From NCBI GenBank assembly GCA_958450365.1, contig CAUEEP010000902.1, positions 744,001 through 808,000 on the forward strand: 64,000 nucleotides of DNA. The letters are read 5' to 3'. The notes beneath the pieces were generated by a model. The model did no database searches. It was not told where the DNA came from and saw only the letters and a list, made by a program, of their open reading frames with translations. The position numbers were made by a program, and so were the translations under genes. Source of the stretch: Mesorhabditis belari. Lineage: Eukaryota; Nematoda; Chromadorea; Rhabditida; Rhabditidae. Shown in pieces: positions 54,982 through 64,000 of the stretch. The number at the start of each line of letters is the position of its first letter. Positions within the stretch are counted from its first letter, which is position 1.

Positions 54982-56469
54982 TGAACCTCAATTTTAAAAG
55001 AATATTCATCAATATGCAATTGAATGCAATTGAATTGATTTATTTTATAGGGAATTCTCAGCACTCTTGTTGTGAATTCAAATCATTTTGGACTATTGTT
55101 TTGATATTTTTTCAGAAAAGCCACAAAAAAATAAAGAAAATGCCCTTTATGACGTCATCAAGGGCATCGATTGAGGTTTGTGGACCTAGAAATCGAAAAA
55201 GGAAGCATCTTCTACTGGAGCATTTTCTCATTCAGTATAAGAATCTCAAAATCTATACAAATTTGTAAATGTTTATCAAGAGCAAGATCTTTATTTTTTT
55301 TAAAAATCTTTACTTTCATAGTATGATTTTGTATCTTAGTTTATTAGTACTTTACTTTTTAAGTTCATTAGCGGATTTATCAGATACTCCAATTGATCTG
55401 GTACTATACCAATCATATTATTTCGCTTTGAAGTTAGATTAATTAGAGAATAGACAGATTGCTATTGCTATAATGGGTATTTGATTGAAGAAAACATGTG
55501 AATGAATGACAAAAGAAGATCATTTCGCCAAGCCCAACCCGCTAGCTCTGTTAGCCGGCTCTAGCCGGCTCTATTCGTTGATCTGCTCAAATCTCTCAAA
55601 TCTTTTGTATATCTGATACTGACATTAGACTAGCTCTGTTAACACTAGATCCAATGGGAATCACTCATTTACTCTAGTCACAGATCTAACAATCACTTCA
55701 GAACACAATAAGATTGTTTATTGAGTTTTGAGTTTATTTCTGACTGATTGAGTGATTGAATTAGAGCTCTGATTCTAGATCTTCTGCCTAACCATTCTAA
55801 TCGTGAAATCTTTCAAAATCTCACCTGTTATATCGCAAGCCTCAACAGTCATTTCACAGTTTGTTTGTCGAGTATCTGAAAAGTTTTTGATCTACCGAAA
55901 AGTTGCGAAAATCGAAACAAAATTTGCCCAAAATTTCAAAGAAATTCAGGGGCAAATTTCCACAAATAGAACACGAAAAAGAGAAAATAACACAAAAAAA
56001 AGAATGTTGAGTCGATCAAGATTTTTAAAAGAGGGGAAAGAGATTATTTTTTTGATGGAAAAGGGGGAAATCACGTGAATCGAAGGGAAATGAATCCAAG
56101 GGTTTCCCCGTTTTGAAAAGGATTCGAAAAGAGCTCAAAATAGAGCGAATTTGAGAGGAGATTTGACAAGTTCTGTCAACAAAAAGTTATAGATTATTGC
56201 GTGTTTTGATGGTTGAAAGAAAGGAGTAAAGGATTCGAAAAGAGTAAAAAGATAAAAGATCTCATCATAGCTACCGTAGGCTAGAAAAGCATGCTCCAAG
56301 TACATGATATTAGTAGAAATCTGAACCCAAGTATTCCCAGCTACCGGAATCAGTTGTGGTAATAGGTTTGCTCTTTATAGAGCTTTATCTTTCATATATC
56401 TAATTTCGTTGATGTTACGGTAATCTTCACAATACAGCGCAAACTATTTAAGTTACTGATTTCCGTTGT

Positions 56470-56930
56470 TTTTCAGAAATCCGTGACTGCTTACCGATTA
56501 ATAGCGTGCCCCAGCTACTGTACGATCGCCACCGTCAAGCAATGCGCGTATATAACCCCATTAAGCTCATTTCTTCATTCCAACCACGCGAGTAGGATTG
56601 TTTTATTTTGTAAGTTTATTTTTTGTTTTTCAAATTGTAAAACTGATGTTCAATATATTCAATATATGAATACCAAAATGATATTCTATTTACTTATTTA
56701 GTGAACCGATATTCCGTTGCCAATTTATCGGGACTTATAAAGAAAAGCAATGACCAACTCATAACTTATAAAGAAAAGCAATGACCTAACTCTGTGCCTA
56801 ACTCTGTGCAATTAAAAAGAAAAAAGATGGCTAAATGGCCTTATATACGCGCATTGCTTGACGGTGGCGATCGTACGGTAGCTGGGACGCGCCGTTAAGC
56901 CGAGAGCAGTCACGGATTTTTGAAAAAGAA
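56470..56930. mobile_element. foldback element with unique centre
   Basis: Outer arms: TTTCAGAAATCCGTGACTGC and the complement of GCAGTCACGGATTTTTGAAA. Inner arms: TACTGTACGATCGCCACCGT against ACGGTGGCGATCGTACGGTA, then GCAATGCGCGTATATAA and its complement. The centre (about 56560-56840) is unrelated AT-rich sequence. No coding frame was found. Confidence 0.85.
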
Positions 56931-57884
56931 CGCAAATTGGTTGCTGTAAATGGGCTTGAGTAGCCGAGCCACATTTGAAAGACGTTTACAAGTTGATTCT
57001 TTAAGATATAAGAACTGAAAAGATATAGGAATCTATAGCAGGGTAAAAGTGCAAAGAGAAGCCATTTAGTGCACTAGATCTACTCAGAAAGTCCATCAAA
57101 AACATTGAAGATATTGAAACTTTGTGAAAACTGTAAAGTGAACTAATTTTCAGGAAAAACTCTCCTCGTTTTCATATCAAAGACAAGAATTTTCTTGGGA
57201 GAGATCCCAAAAGTTTGATTTCGAATTTCGATTGATAAGGACTGACGAGTGTTTCAAGGGGAATCGAAAAAAATCGAAAAAATCGAGAAAATTTTGAGGT
57301 CAAAATTTGAGAGAGATTTCTCTCATCGATCTGGTTCAATTACCCAATTTGTTCATGTAAAAGTCGGATTGAAAGTTGAAAGTTTCGCTTCTTTTCAACA
57401 AAATTGGCTAATTAAACCAGGAATTTCGCAAAAAAAAAAGCATAAAAATGGTAGCACAATGTTTTTGGGGGGTAATTTTGCTATCAATATGAGGGAAATC
57501 TGGGTGATTTCAAAATTGAACCCAAAAAAAGGAAAAATCGAAAACAAAATAAAGCCGAATAAAAGATTGGAAAGCGGGGCGAGGGGATTTGAGGGGAATT
57601 TCAGTCATCGATTCAGCTATTTTTACAATTTTAACAATCCCATTTATCAGTGTTTGACCTCTGAAATCTGAATGATTTTAGCGCCGGATGAACTCGAGAT
57701 TTTGTAGTTGAGGATTATTTGTCGTCAATTTTCAATTATGAACTCATCGTTTGATTTCAAAAAAAAGCATCAAAATTGGTCAATTAGAAAAAAGTTTGTT
57801 TAATGTCGAAGTCCTCACTCCTCCAAATGGCTGAAACGCCATTTCGAGTATTTGGGGTTACTGTGGATCAAAAATAAAACTAGA

Positions 57885-57960
57885 TTCGAATTCCTCACCC
57901 CCGAAAACCCGTGGATACAAATTTTCAGCGAAATCTCCCATAAGTTATGCCAATTTCAAG
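57885..57960 (+). repeat. interspersed repeat family B, partial copy
   Basis: Contains CCCCGAAAACCCGTGGATAC and AAATTTTCAGCGAAATCTC, matching the start of family B, then diverges before the GGTGTTCTTTGTGC block. Confidence 0.5.
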
Positions 57961-59897
57961 TGAGCCCAATTGTCGCGAGTGTGTTAAAAAATTCTCGAAA
58001 TTGTTGGATATCGATTGTCGATTATGAAACCTAATTTTTTTTCTGCTATGCAGCTAAGTTTTCTTCTTAACTAATCCGTTTTCTAAAAACGATCAACCGT
58101 AATGTTGCCTCTAATTTTTCTTGTGAACTTTTTCAAACATTGCCTCTAAAACAAGCCCCAATTATCTTAACCAATCTAAAGCCTCATATCATTTGATTGA
58201 TCGTTTCCATTAACATGTAAGCTTTTTGATATTGCGGTAATCTTTATGACTACAATATACGCTATTCGAGTTACGGTAAAACGAAAGCCAAGAGTACGGT
58301 AGTTTATCGAAATCTGACATGTTTCAGAAAAGAAAGCAAAACCAAAAGTGTCTGTGAAGAATTGAATTGTAACGAAAATCACGAGTCTTTAGAGTTTTAA
58401 ACCGTTTGAGTGGCTTTAAAGAGATCTCATCACATTTCAAAGACACAGAAAATACGAGTATTTTGGGAAATCTCAACGGGAAAGCTTTTGCAACGAGTTT
58501 AAGTCAACAAAACAAAAATGATTTTGATGAGGAAAAGGGATTTCGAGTCACTTTACAATGTCTGTGGAAAATAAAGAGAGGAAATCAAGGGGAAAATCTT
58601 TATTTATCACTCCAACGATCACAGTTCGAGTTGATCAGAAAAGTTTTCGATTAACAAAAATGAAATAAGGAAAAGATATTCGGGGTTCACGATTGAATCC
58701 TCCGGCCTATTGTAATCAAGCTTTACAGTACAGTTCTTTAATTCTAATCTTTAACTCTTGCTCAACCACTGAGTGCTTACAATAGAGTTCGGAGACCTTA
58801 AAGAGTGCTCCTCTCAGCTAATCCATTTTCTAAAACATGTCCACTTTCAAAAGCTACTGTATTTTGCCTCTACTTTTGTCCAGTCTATTTTTCGTAGCTT
58901 TTAGTATCCTTCGTGAACTCTACAGAATCAGATCAAAATAGATCGATTGGATAAAGTTAAAGCCAAGGTTATAATAGTTTTGCAAATATAGGCAATGAAC
59001 AAAGACATTATTTTAAAGGGACAGTTAATGTTAGTTCAGTTGAAGCTAGTAGCAAGTGTGAAGTAACTACTGGCTCAATTACCCAACTTCGAACACAATT
59101 AAATACCCTTCAAATCTCTAGAAGACAAGGAAAGAAAAGATTTTAAACTAAGTATGGATGTCAAAACTGATTATATGAACTATTGAACACATGTTCTTGA
59201 TCACTTTTTCTAGTGAACCGTCCCCTTCCTTTCATCTTTCACAATTTCCCATGCCAGTTCATTTATCTTTTCTTTTTCTTACAAATCAACAACATTGAAA
59301 AATCCCGTAAAAATTTTCGCGCTTTTTATTGGAAAAGGAAAGTTCCTGGTTGATTAAGCTTTGAGAAATCGAGGGCTAAAGGCTAGATTAAGGGATAGAT
59401 TTGAGTTGGGGGAAACGTGCAGAATATGTGGCTTTGGAAATCAAGAAATCGAGTCAAAATCGGCATGTCTATTTTAATAAAAAGTTATTTTTTGAGTTGA
59501 AAAACTTTCCAAAATCGTCAACAGTGGAAGGAAAAAGTTTGCTTGCAGAAATGCCTCCAAAACAAATGCTTTTCCGCAAAATGCTATCAATTTCACACAA
59601 AAAAAAATTCCCTTTGTTGTTTTGATCATTTAACGAATTCCCTGGGGAATCGCCAAAAGTTGCAGGGATTTTTTGAAAAGAAAGCTGATAAAGGATCGTG
59701 TTTGTTTACAACAAAAGCAACTGAACCAACTGAACTGTCAAAAAAGAGCAGTTTTTGTGTAAACGCATTCTTTCTGGCACTCTTCATGGGCCAAAGCCTT
59801 AGTATTTTATGCCAAAATTACGGGAAAACCCATCAACCAGGAAAAATGCCATGAAAAATGAGTAAAAACATCTCTTTCAATTAGTAAACTCTATAAA

Positions 59898-60100
59898 ATG
59901 AATAGTTCCAATCGATTCGGTGATCCCGAAAACCCCCGGATACAAATTTACAGCTGAATATCTTCTTTTTGCGTTATCTACAAAGCCAAAGAGAAATCCC
60001 TGTATAAAAGGATCTTGAGATGTTCTTTGTGCGCGCGCACAATCGCTCGCGATCTGGCATATGCCTCCTATACATAGGTGTTCCCTTTTGGAGTACTCAA
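59898..60100 (+). repeat. interspersed repeat family B, copy 3
   Basis: Same motif order as copies 1 and 2: CCAATCGATTCGG, CCCGAAAACCCCCGGATACA, ACAGCTGAATATCTTC, GATGTTCTTTGTGCGCGCGC, CAATCGCTCGCGATCTGGCA, ATAGGTGTTCCCTTTT. A Pro-rich-coding, C-rich stretch follows (60110-60290), and copy 1 is also followed by a C-rich stretch. Confidence 0.75.
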
Positions 60101-60454
60101 GGAAGAGAGAGCGGACCCACACACTGCGCCACAACGCCACCATCCCCGGGACCAACCTCCACCCGACTCCCCGCCGCATCCCCCGGCTGAAACACCAGAC
60201 CCCGCGAAACCATTGATCCCAAACAGCAACCAACCCCAACCGCAGCCCCAAGACCGAGTCCCCGAGACGATTCCCCGATTCTCCCCATCAACAACTAAAA
60301 GTTTCCTAAAAATTTTTCATTGGTGTGATCTCATTGAGAAATGAACTCTTCAAAATCTTGCACAATCTACAACAACAAGTCATTTCTATCAATTTTGTTA
60401 TTTTGATCATTTTGAACGGGGAATCCCTAATTTTCATTGAAAGCGCTTCCTTGT

Positions 60455-60510
60455 CTCTTCCCCTTCCCCCTTCCCCTTCCCCTTCCCCTTCCCCTTCTCC
60501 TTTCCTCCTC
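60455..60510. repeat. (CTTCCC)n low-complexity tract
   Basis: The hexamer CTTCCC is repeated about nine times. Confidence 0.9.
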
Positions 60511-60789
60511 CTTTTCCTTTTTTCCAATGAAAAACATGTGATTGTTTTGTCTCACCGCGTGCGCCTTTCACCCAATAAAAACGAGAAAAAAGAAAAAAAT
60601 TTGTTGTGGCTGATTTTGAAGACTTTTTCGCGTTTCTGGAAATTGGGTTGTATGGTGTAACAATGGCTACAATAGCCTAATCTCTTGCATTTGAATGAAA
60701 ACGTCAAATTTAAGAGACAAAATTCGCTTTAAAATTCGGAAATGAAATCTCAAGAAGATGGCCTTGCGAGAGGGGAAATTTCGGCTCTT

Positions 60790-60925
60790 TCCCTGAATCG
60801 TGGTCTTTTGTCAAAAAAAAAGTCAGTTTTGTGGTCTTCAAAAGACTTTGGTAAAAAACAAAAGAATTGCAAAAGACCACGAAAATGAATTTTTTTTGAC
60901 AAAAGACCACGAAACTTTTAAAAGG
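60790..60925. repeat. short inverted repeat
   Basis: GTGGTCTTTTGTCAAAAAAA near 60802 pairs with TTTTTTTGACAAAAGACCAC near 60895. Inner copies of GTGGTCTT and AAGACCAC also fold. The ends share the heptamer TCGTGG. It may be a degraded foldback. Confidence 0.65.
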
Positions 60926-61015
60926 CCACGATTCAGGGAAACACCCCCAATTCCTATCCTAACATTTGAGCAAATCTTAAAAGGAAATAAAGAAGGAGAT
61001 GACAAAGAAAGATGA

Positions 61016-61085
61016 AACGATAGAGAATTGAACCCTTGACCTTCGGCTGTTTCTAATTACAAAGCCTTTTGTAAAACAGTTAACG
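61016..61085 (-). pseudogene. tRNA-like 3' fragment
   Basis: Minus strand has a B box (GGGTTCAATTCTC) and a partial anticodon-arm-like stretch, but no good A box and no acceptor pairing. Next to it on the plus strand is a family C motif (CGACTACGCGACTGTACGC). Confidence 0.35.
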
Positions 61086-61827
61086 ACTACGCGACTGTAC
61101 GCTCAAAATGCTCAAAATGCCGTCGTCGCGAATGTTTTAAAAATCAGAGCATGAGAGCAAAAGTTATTTACAGAATTTGAACTAGTTAAACTCAATGAAA
61201 TCCACCAAATTTCGAATCGATTTCAAATCGATTTCATACTTCAAATTTGAGCTAGCAACAACTTTGATTCATATGAAAAGATGAGGAGAAAATAGACGTT
61301 AAAATTCAACCCAAAATTCATCCAAAAAAAGAGCTTGAGAAATCTGAAAAGATTTCTCTCAAAATCCTCTCAAAATTTGAACAAAAACAAAAGGTTTAGA
61401 CCAAATCTGGACCAAAAATAGACAAATTTTTAGCAAGAATCATTCCTAGAAAAGGAATTTCGTTCAAATGAACAAAAATTCATCCAAAACAAACAAAGCT
61501 TTTGTTTTGGAAAGACAATTTTCGAAAGAAAAATTGTTTTGCTTTTAAATAAAACGGACAAGAAGAGTTTGAATGGGGAAATAGTGGACATATGGTTTTG
61601 GAAAAAGAACAAAAAAGATTTGCCAAAAAATTGCCAAAAAGCTTCAAAAAACATGTTGTTTTGGCTATTCTCTCTCTTTTTCTCTCCTCAAGTGTTTCTT
61701 CTCCACTTCACACAGCAGACATGTCCATTTGCTTTTTGTTTCGCAAGAGTTCCGCTTTTTAAAGAAAAGAAAAAACATGGTTTAATAACTAGTTAAACTG
61801 TAAAACTGAATGAACAATTGAACAACA

Positions 61828-61912
61828 CACAACAACAACAACAACAACACACAACACACAACAACAACAAACAACAACAACAACAACAACAACAAACAAC
61901 AACAACAACACA
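61828..61912. repeat. (CAA)n microsatellite
   Basis: CAA trinucleotides with interspersed CACA units. It produces a spurious Gln/Thr-rich reading frame on plus. Confidence 0.92.
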
Positions 61913-62538
61913 GAATCTGTTCTCGATTCTTCACATAAAGCCAAACAGAAGGAAATTCCTTTTGGATATTCGATTCCTTAAAGACGTCTCTGAGTTACCG
62001 TAATTCGGTTGTCTGTAAAATTTAGATCATTGAACGTTTGTCAAAAAAAAAAAGATTTCTCTAGAACAGTTTTATCGAAAGAGAGAAATTTCTATTTAAT
62101 TAGCTTCTTCTTCGGAATTTCGTGGCTTTGAATAAACGGTGAATCGATCAAAAAGAAAACATATTCTTCTTCTGCATTCACACGAAAACGACCTGTAAAC
62201 GAAAGCATTTCATATTGAACTAACTGTATAAAATGTGACTAATTAGAGATATTCAAATCTAGAACTAGAACTAGAACTAGGGCTAGGGCTGGCTTTTTGT
62301 GGGTCAGCTCTCAAAGATCAAAAGAAGATCAAAAATCAGGCCAAGGTTGAGTACAGAGTTATTCCAAAAGCAATTTCAAACATTTCAAATCAGACAAGGT
62401 TAATAGACAGACTAGATTCCAAAGTCTAATTTTTCAATCTCTTCGAGCTTGCCCACCTTGGGACTGAGCAAAATGCGCGGCTTAATGCGCGGCTAAAAAG
62501 GTATTTTGGATGAAATTGAGTATTTACATTTAAAAATC

Positions 62539-62588
62539 GAGTTGATCTAGTGACTGTGTCACGAGTCACACAGTCACTAGATCAACTC
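62539..62588. repeat. perfect 50-nt hairpin
   Basis: The left arm GAGTTGATCTAGTGACTGTG and the right arm CACAGTCACTAGATCAACTC are exact complements, extended by one more pair, leaving a loop of only about eight bases (TCACGAGT or thereabouts). No TA duplication or coding sequence is associated with it. Confidence 0.85.
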
Positions 62589-62863
62589 AATTCGAGCTTT
62601 GTGACAACTTGATTTCTTTAAGATTCTCTCATCCACACAAGTACAATCGAACTATCCAGTTCGTTATCATTTTCAAAATTTAAGCCGATGACTAATTAGA
62701 TTGAGGTTTTTGAGAAAATATCTGGAAAACTCCTCAAAAAATGTCATTATTTCCGGAAAGTGATAAGCTTTCCCCCTTCAGCCCATAAAAGCCGTGATTT
62801 CCCGGGGAACAATTTCTGTTTTCAATTCAAATGACTAATTGATAAATCTTTTCAAAAGTCATA

Positions 62864-64000
62864 ATGAATTTTTGGCTATTATTTCTGATATTCGGAACAG
62901 GTTGAACTATTTATTTTATCGTAAACAAAATGTTCAGCTTATGCGGGAATTTGCAAAAATGACGACTACACACCGCTCGGGAATGGGAAATGTTATCGGG
63001 TGAGGGAGTTGAGAAATCGAAATACATCTGATTTCAGGCTTTCACCACGCTCACTTCAGCCACCTCAGCCTCATCGGCGTGTCATTTGACGGGCGGAGAA
63101 TTAACATCGATACATTCGGAAACGGTCAGTCAAACGATACACAACTTTTCTGTCCTTTACCAACAGAGAAATCGAATTGGTAGGCAAAGGGTTTAAGTTT
63201 GCAAAAGAAGTTTTCCCTGGGAAGGGACTGTTTAGCAAGGATGGTCAAATTAAAAGCAAAACTTCTTCCGGGATTTGAGCCTTGCTTTGAAGATTCTTTA
63301 CTTCGTTTAGAGACAATATTATTGTTAACTTACCGTAAATACTGTAATAGTACCCCACCGCCCTCGTACAGTCGTGTAGTCGCAAAAGTTTTTTAGTATT
63401 TCATTTTGTTTCAAAGCGCTCGTACTTTCAAAAAATGCGTCTTTGGTATCAAAAAATAGCCCTGAATTTCAGCTATTTTTTGATACCTAAGCGCGCATTG
63501 TAGCATAAGCCAGTGTCGAGAAAAACTCGTTCAAAGCTAGACTACGCAACACTCCGCACCGTCACTATGGGCGGTGGGGTACTATTACAGTATTTACGGT
63601 AGGACACTTCAGCCTTTCGAATGGTATAAAAGGGAATTTGATTGGAACACGCGATTCTAGAAAAATTAAGAGACAAGACGTGCTCAAGCATTGCATTGCA
63701 TTGAAGCATTGAACAATGCTCAAGTCGCATCGTTCTCTCAGTTTGGCTGCTCTCAATTTCAATTACACTCCCGAAAAATGAATAGTCTATCAGGCTCAGG
63801 TTGAGCTTCAGCTTCTGGCTGAACCAGGAAGTGACTGCTAGCCTTGTCCAGTTTGATCTGTCAAGGAAAATCGGTTTTGAGCAGATTCCTTCAGGACAAC
63901 TACATCGTGGGGCTGTGGTTGGGCGGAAATATGATCAACGATGCATGGATTGGACTTCAATGTGACACACTTGACAACTGTTATTGGCTTGATGGCACAA
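62864..64000 (+). CDS. C-type lectin domain protein (5' part, cut by window edge)
   Basis: Exons 62864-62900, 62938-62999, 63038-63124 and 63895 to the window end join in phase. The start encodes a signal peptide (MNFWLLFLIFGTAYAG). The lectin fold begins CKNDDYTPLGNGKCYRAFTT, continues ACHLTGGELTSIHSET (the 'A...C...G..L..I.S..E' motif) and DNYIVGLWLGG, and reaches DAWIGLQCDTLDNCYWLDGT at the edge, the WIGL and W-x-DG core. The last part of the domain, where calcium-binding residues would be, lies beyond the window. Such secreted lectins are an expanded nematode family, often linked to immunity or the surface. Intron 3 contains a family C foldback. Confidence 0.87.
63331..63601. mobile_element. 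foldback family C, copy 4
   Basis: Left end TACCGTAAATACTGTAATAG and right end CTATTACAGTATTTACGGTA are exact complements. The interior matches copy 2 (49987-50265) in reverse orientation, including GGTATCAAAAAATAGC and GCGCATTGTAGCATAAGCCA. Located in intron 3 of the C-type lectin gene. Confidence 0.9.

Larger units (their letters stand above)
54982..62863. other. gene-poor 8-kb stretch
   Basis: No exon chain or protein family could be recognised on either strand. Open frames such as 55803-56078 and 57249-57671 are Lys/Phe-rich, start without signals and match no family I know; they look like chance frames in A-rich DNA. Elements in the region are listed separately: a foldback, repeat-family B copies, an inverted repeat, tRNA-like debris, two low-complexity tracts and a perfect hairpin. 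Distant regulatory DNA, non-coding transcripts or fast-evolving small genes cannot be excluded. Confidence 0.45.

Noticed and set aside
57330..57360. SL1-like string (GGTTCAATTACCCAATTTG) and a similar one near 59076
   Set aside because: They resemble the spliced leader, but there is no donor GGTAA right after, no Sm site and no SL RNA fold. Probably chance.
57249..57671. 140-codon open frame, Lys/Phe/Asn-rich
   Set aside because: Composition follows local A-rich DNA, with no motif or neighbouring exon in phase.
60078..60344. Pro-rich frame (QPPPDSPPHPPAE-type)
   Set aside because: It follows a C-rich tract after repeat family B and has no start or splice support.
61818..62003. poly-Gln/Thr frame
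   Set aside because: Produced by the (CAA)n microsatellite.
1..64000. A clustered multi-gene system such as a biosynthetic or defence island
   Set aside because: Gene functions are unrelated housekeeping and secreted families typical of nematode chromosomes, with no prokaryotic-type genes or codon shift.

Overview
This window is nuclear DNA from a nematode, most likely a rhabditid. The evidence is AT-rich sequence, many short introns of about 40-60 bp ending in TTTCAG or TTTTAG, a degenerate (TTAGGC)n telomere-type array, nematode-restricted families (C6, DUF19/T20D4.11-like, pepsin-inhibitor-3-like, ShK/SXC, divergent NHR, C-type lectin), Tc1/Tc3/mariner elements and many TA-flanked foldback elements. 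Almost every gene is split, so I assembled gene models by hand from splice signals and reading-frame phase.

Layout. 446-3374 (+): secreted DUF19-like protein with a mariner fossil in an intron. 3375-7527: tRNA-His, duplicated tRNA-like fragments and the telomere-like array. 7528-8772 (+): small secreted C6-domain protein. 8773-11744: a 24-bp minisatellite and a Tc1-type transposase remnant. 11745-13996 (+): secreted protein with two pepsin-inhibitor-3-like repeats and a Gly-rich tail.

14578-37920 (all -) holds six genes. In transcription order they are a TspanC8-like tetraspanin, PIG-S (GPI transamidase), an RPAP3-like TPR co-chaperone, KNL-2 (CENP-A loading), RABIF/Mss4, and a nuclear hormone receptor. 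Gaps between pigs, rpap3-like, knl-2 and rabif are only about 390-510 bp, which may mean an operon. A Tc1-like element separates tetraspanin from pigs, and a Tc3-like element sits in an NHR intron.

38485-44660 (+): SNX13-type sorting nexin (PXA-RGS-PX-Nexin_C). 44725-47625: fructosamine-3-kinase-like gene with three near-identical tRNA-Lys(CTT), two of them inside its introns and one of those inverted. 48747-52729 (-): secreted ShK and Gly/Tyr-rich protein whose introns hold foldback elements. 53763-54981 (-): Nudix (DIPP/NUDT3-like) hydrolase. 54982-62863: about 8 kb without a recognisable gene but with repeats, foldbacks and low-complexity DNA. 62864-64000 (+): 5' part of a C-type lectin gene, cut by the window edge.

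There is no bacterial-type defence system or other obvious new multi-gene system. The most interesting items are a KNL-2 with two SANTA-like domains plus a CENPC-like motif, an NHR gene whose 5' splice site lies inside a 54-bp unit repeated seven times, the intron-nested tRNA-Lys copies, and several foldback families.
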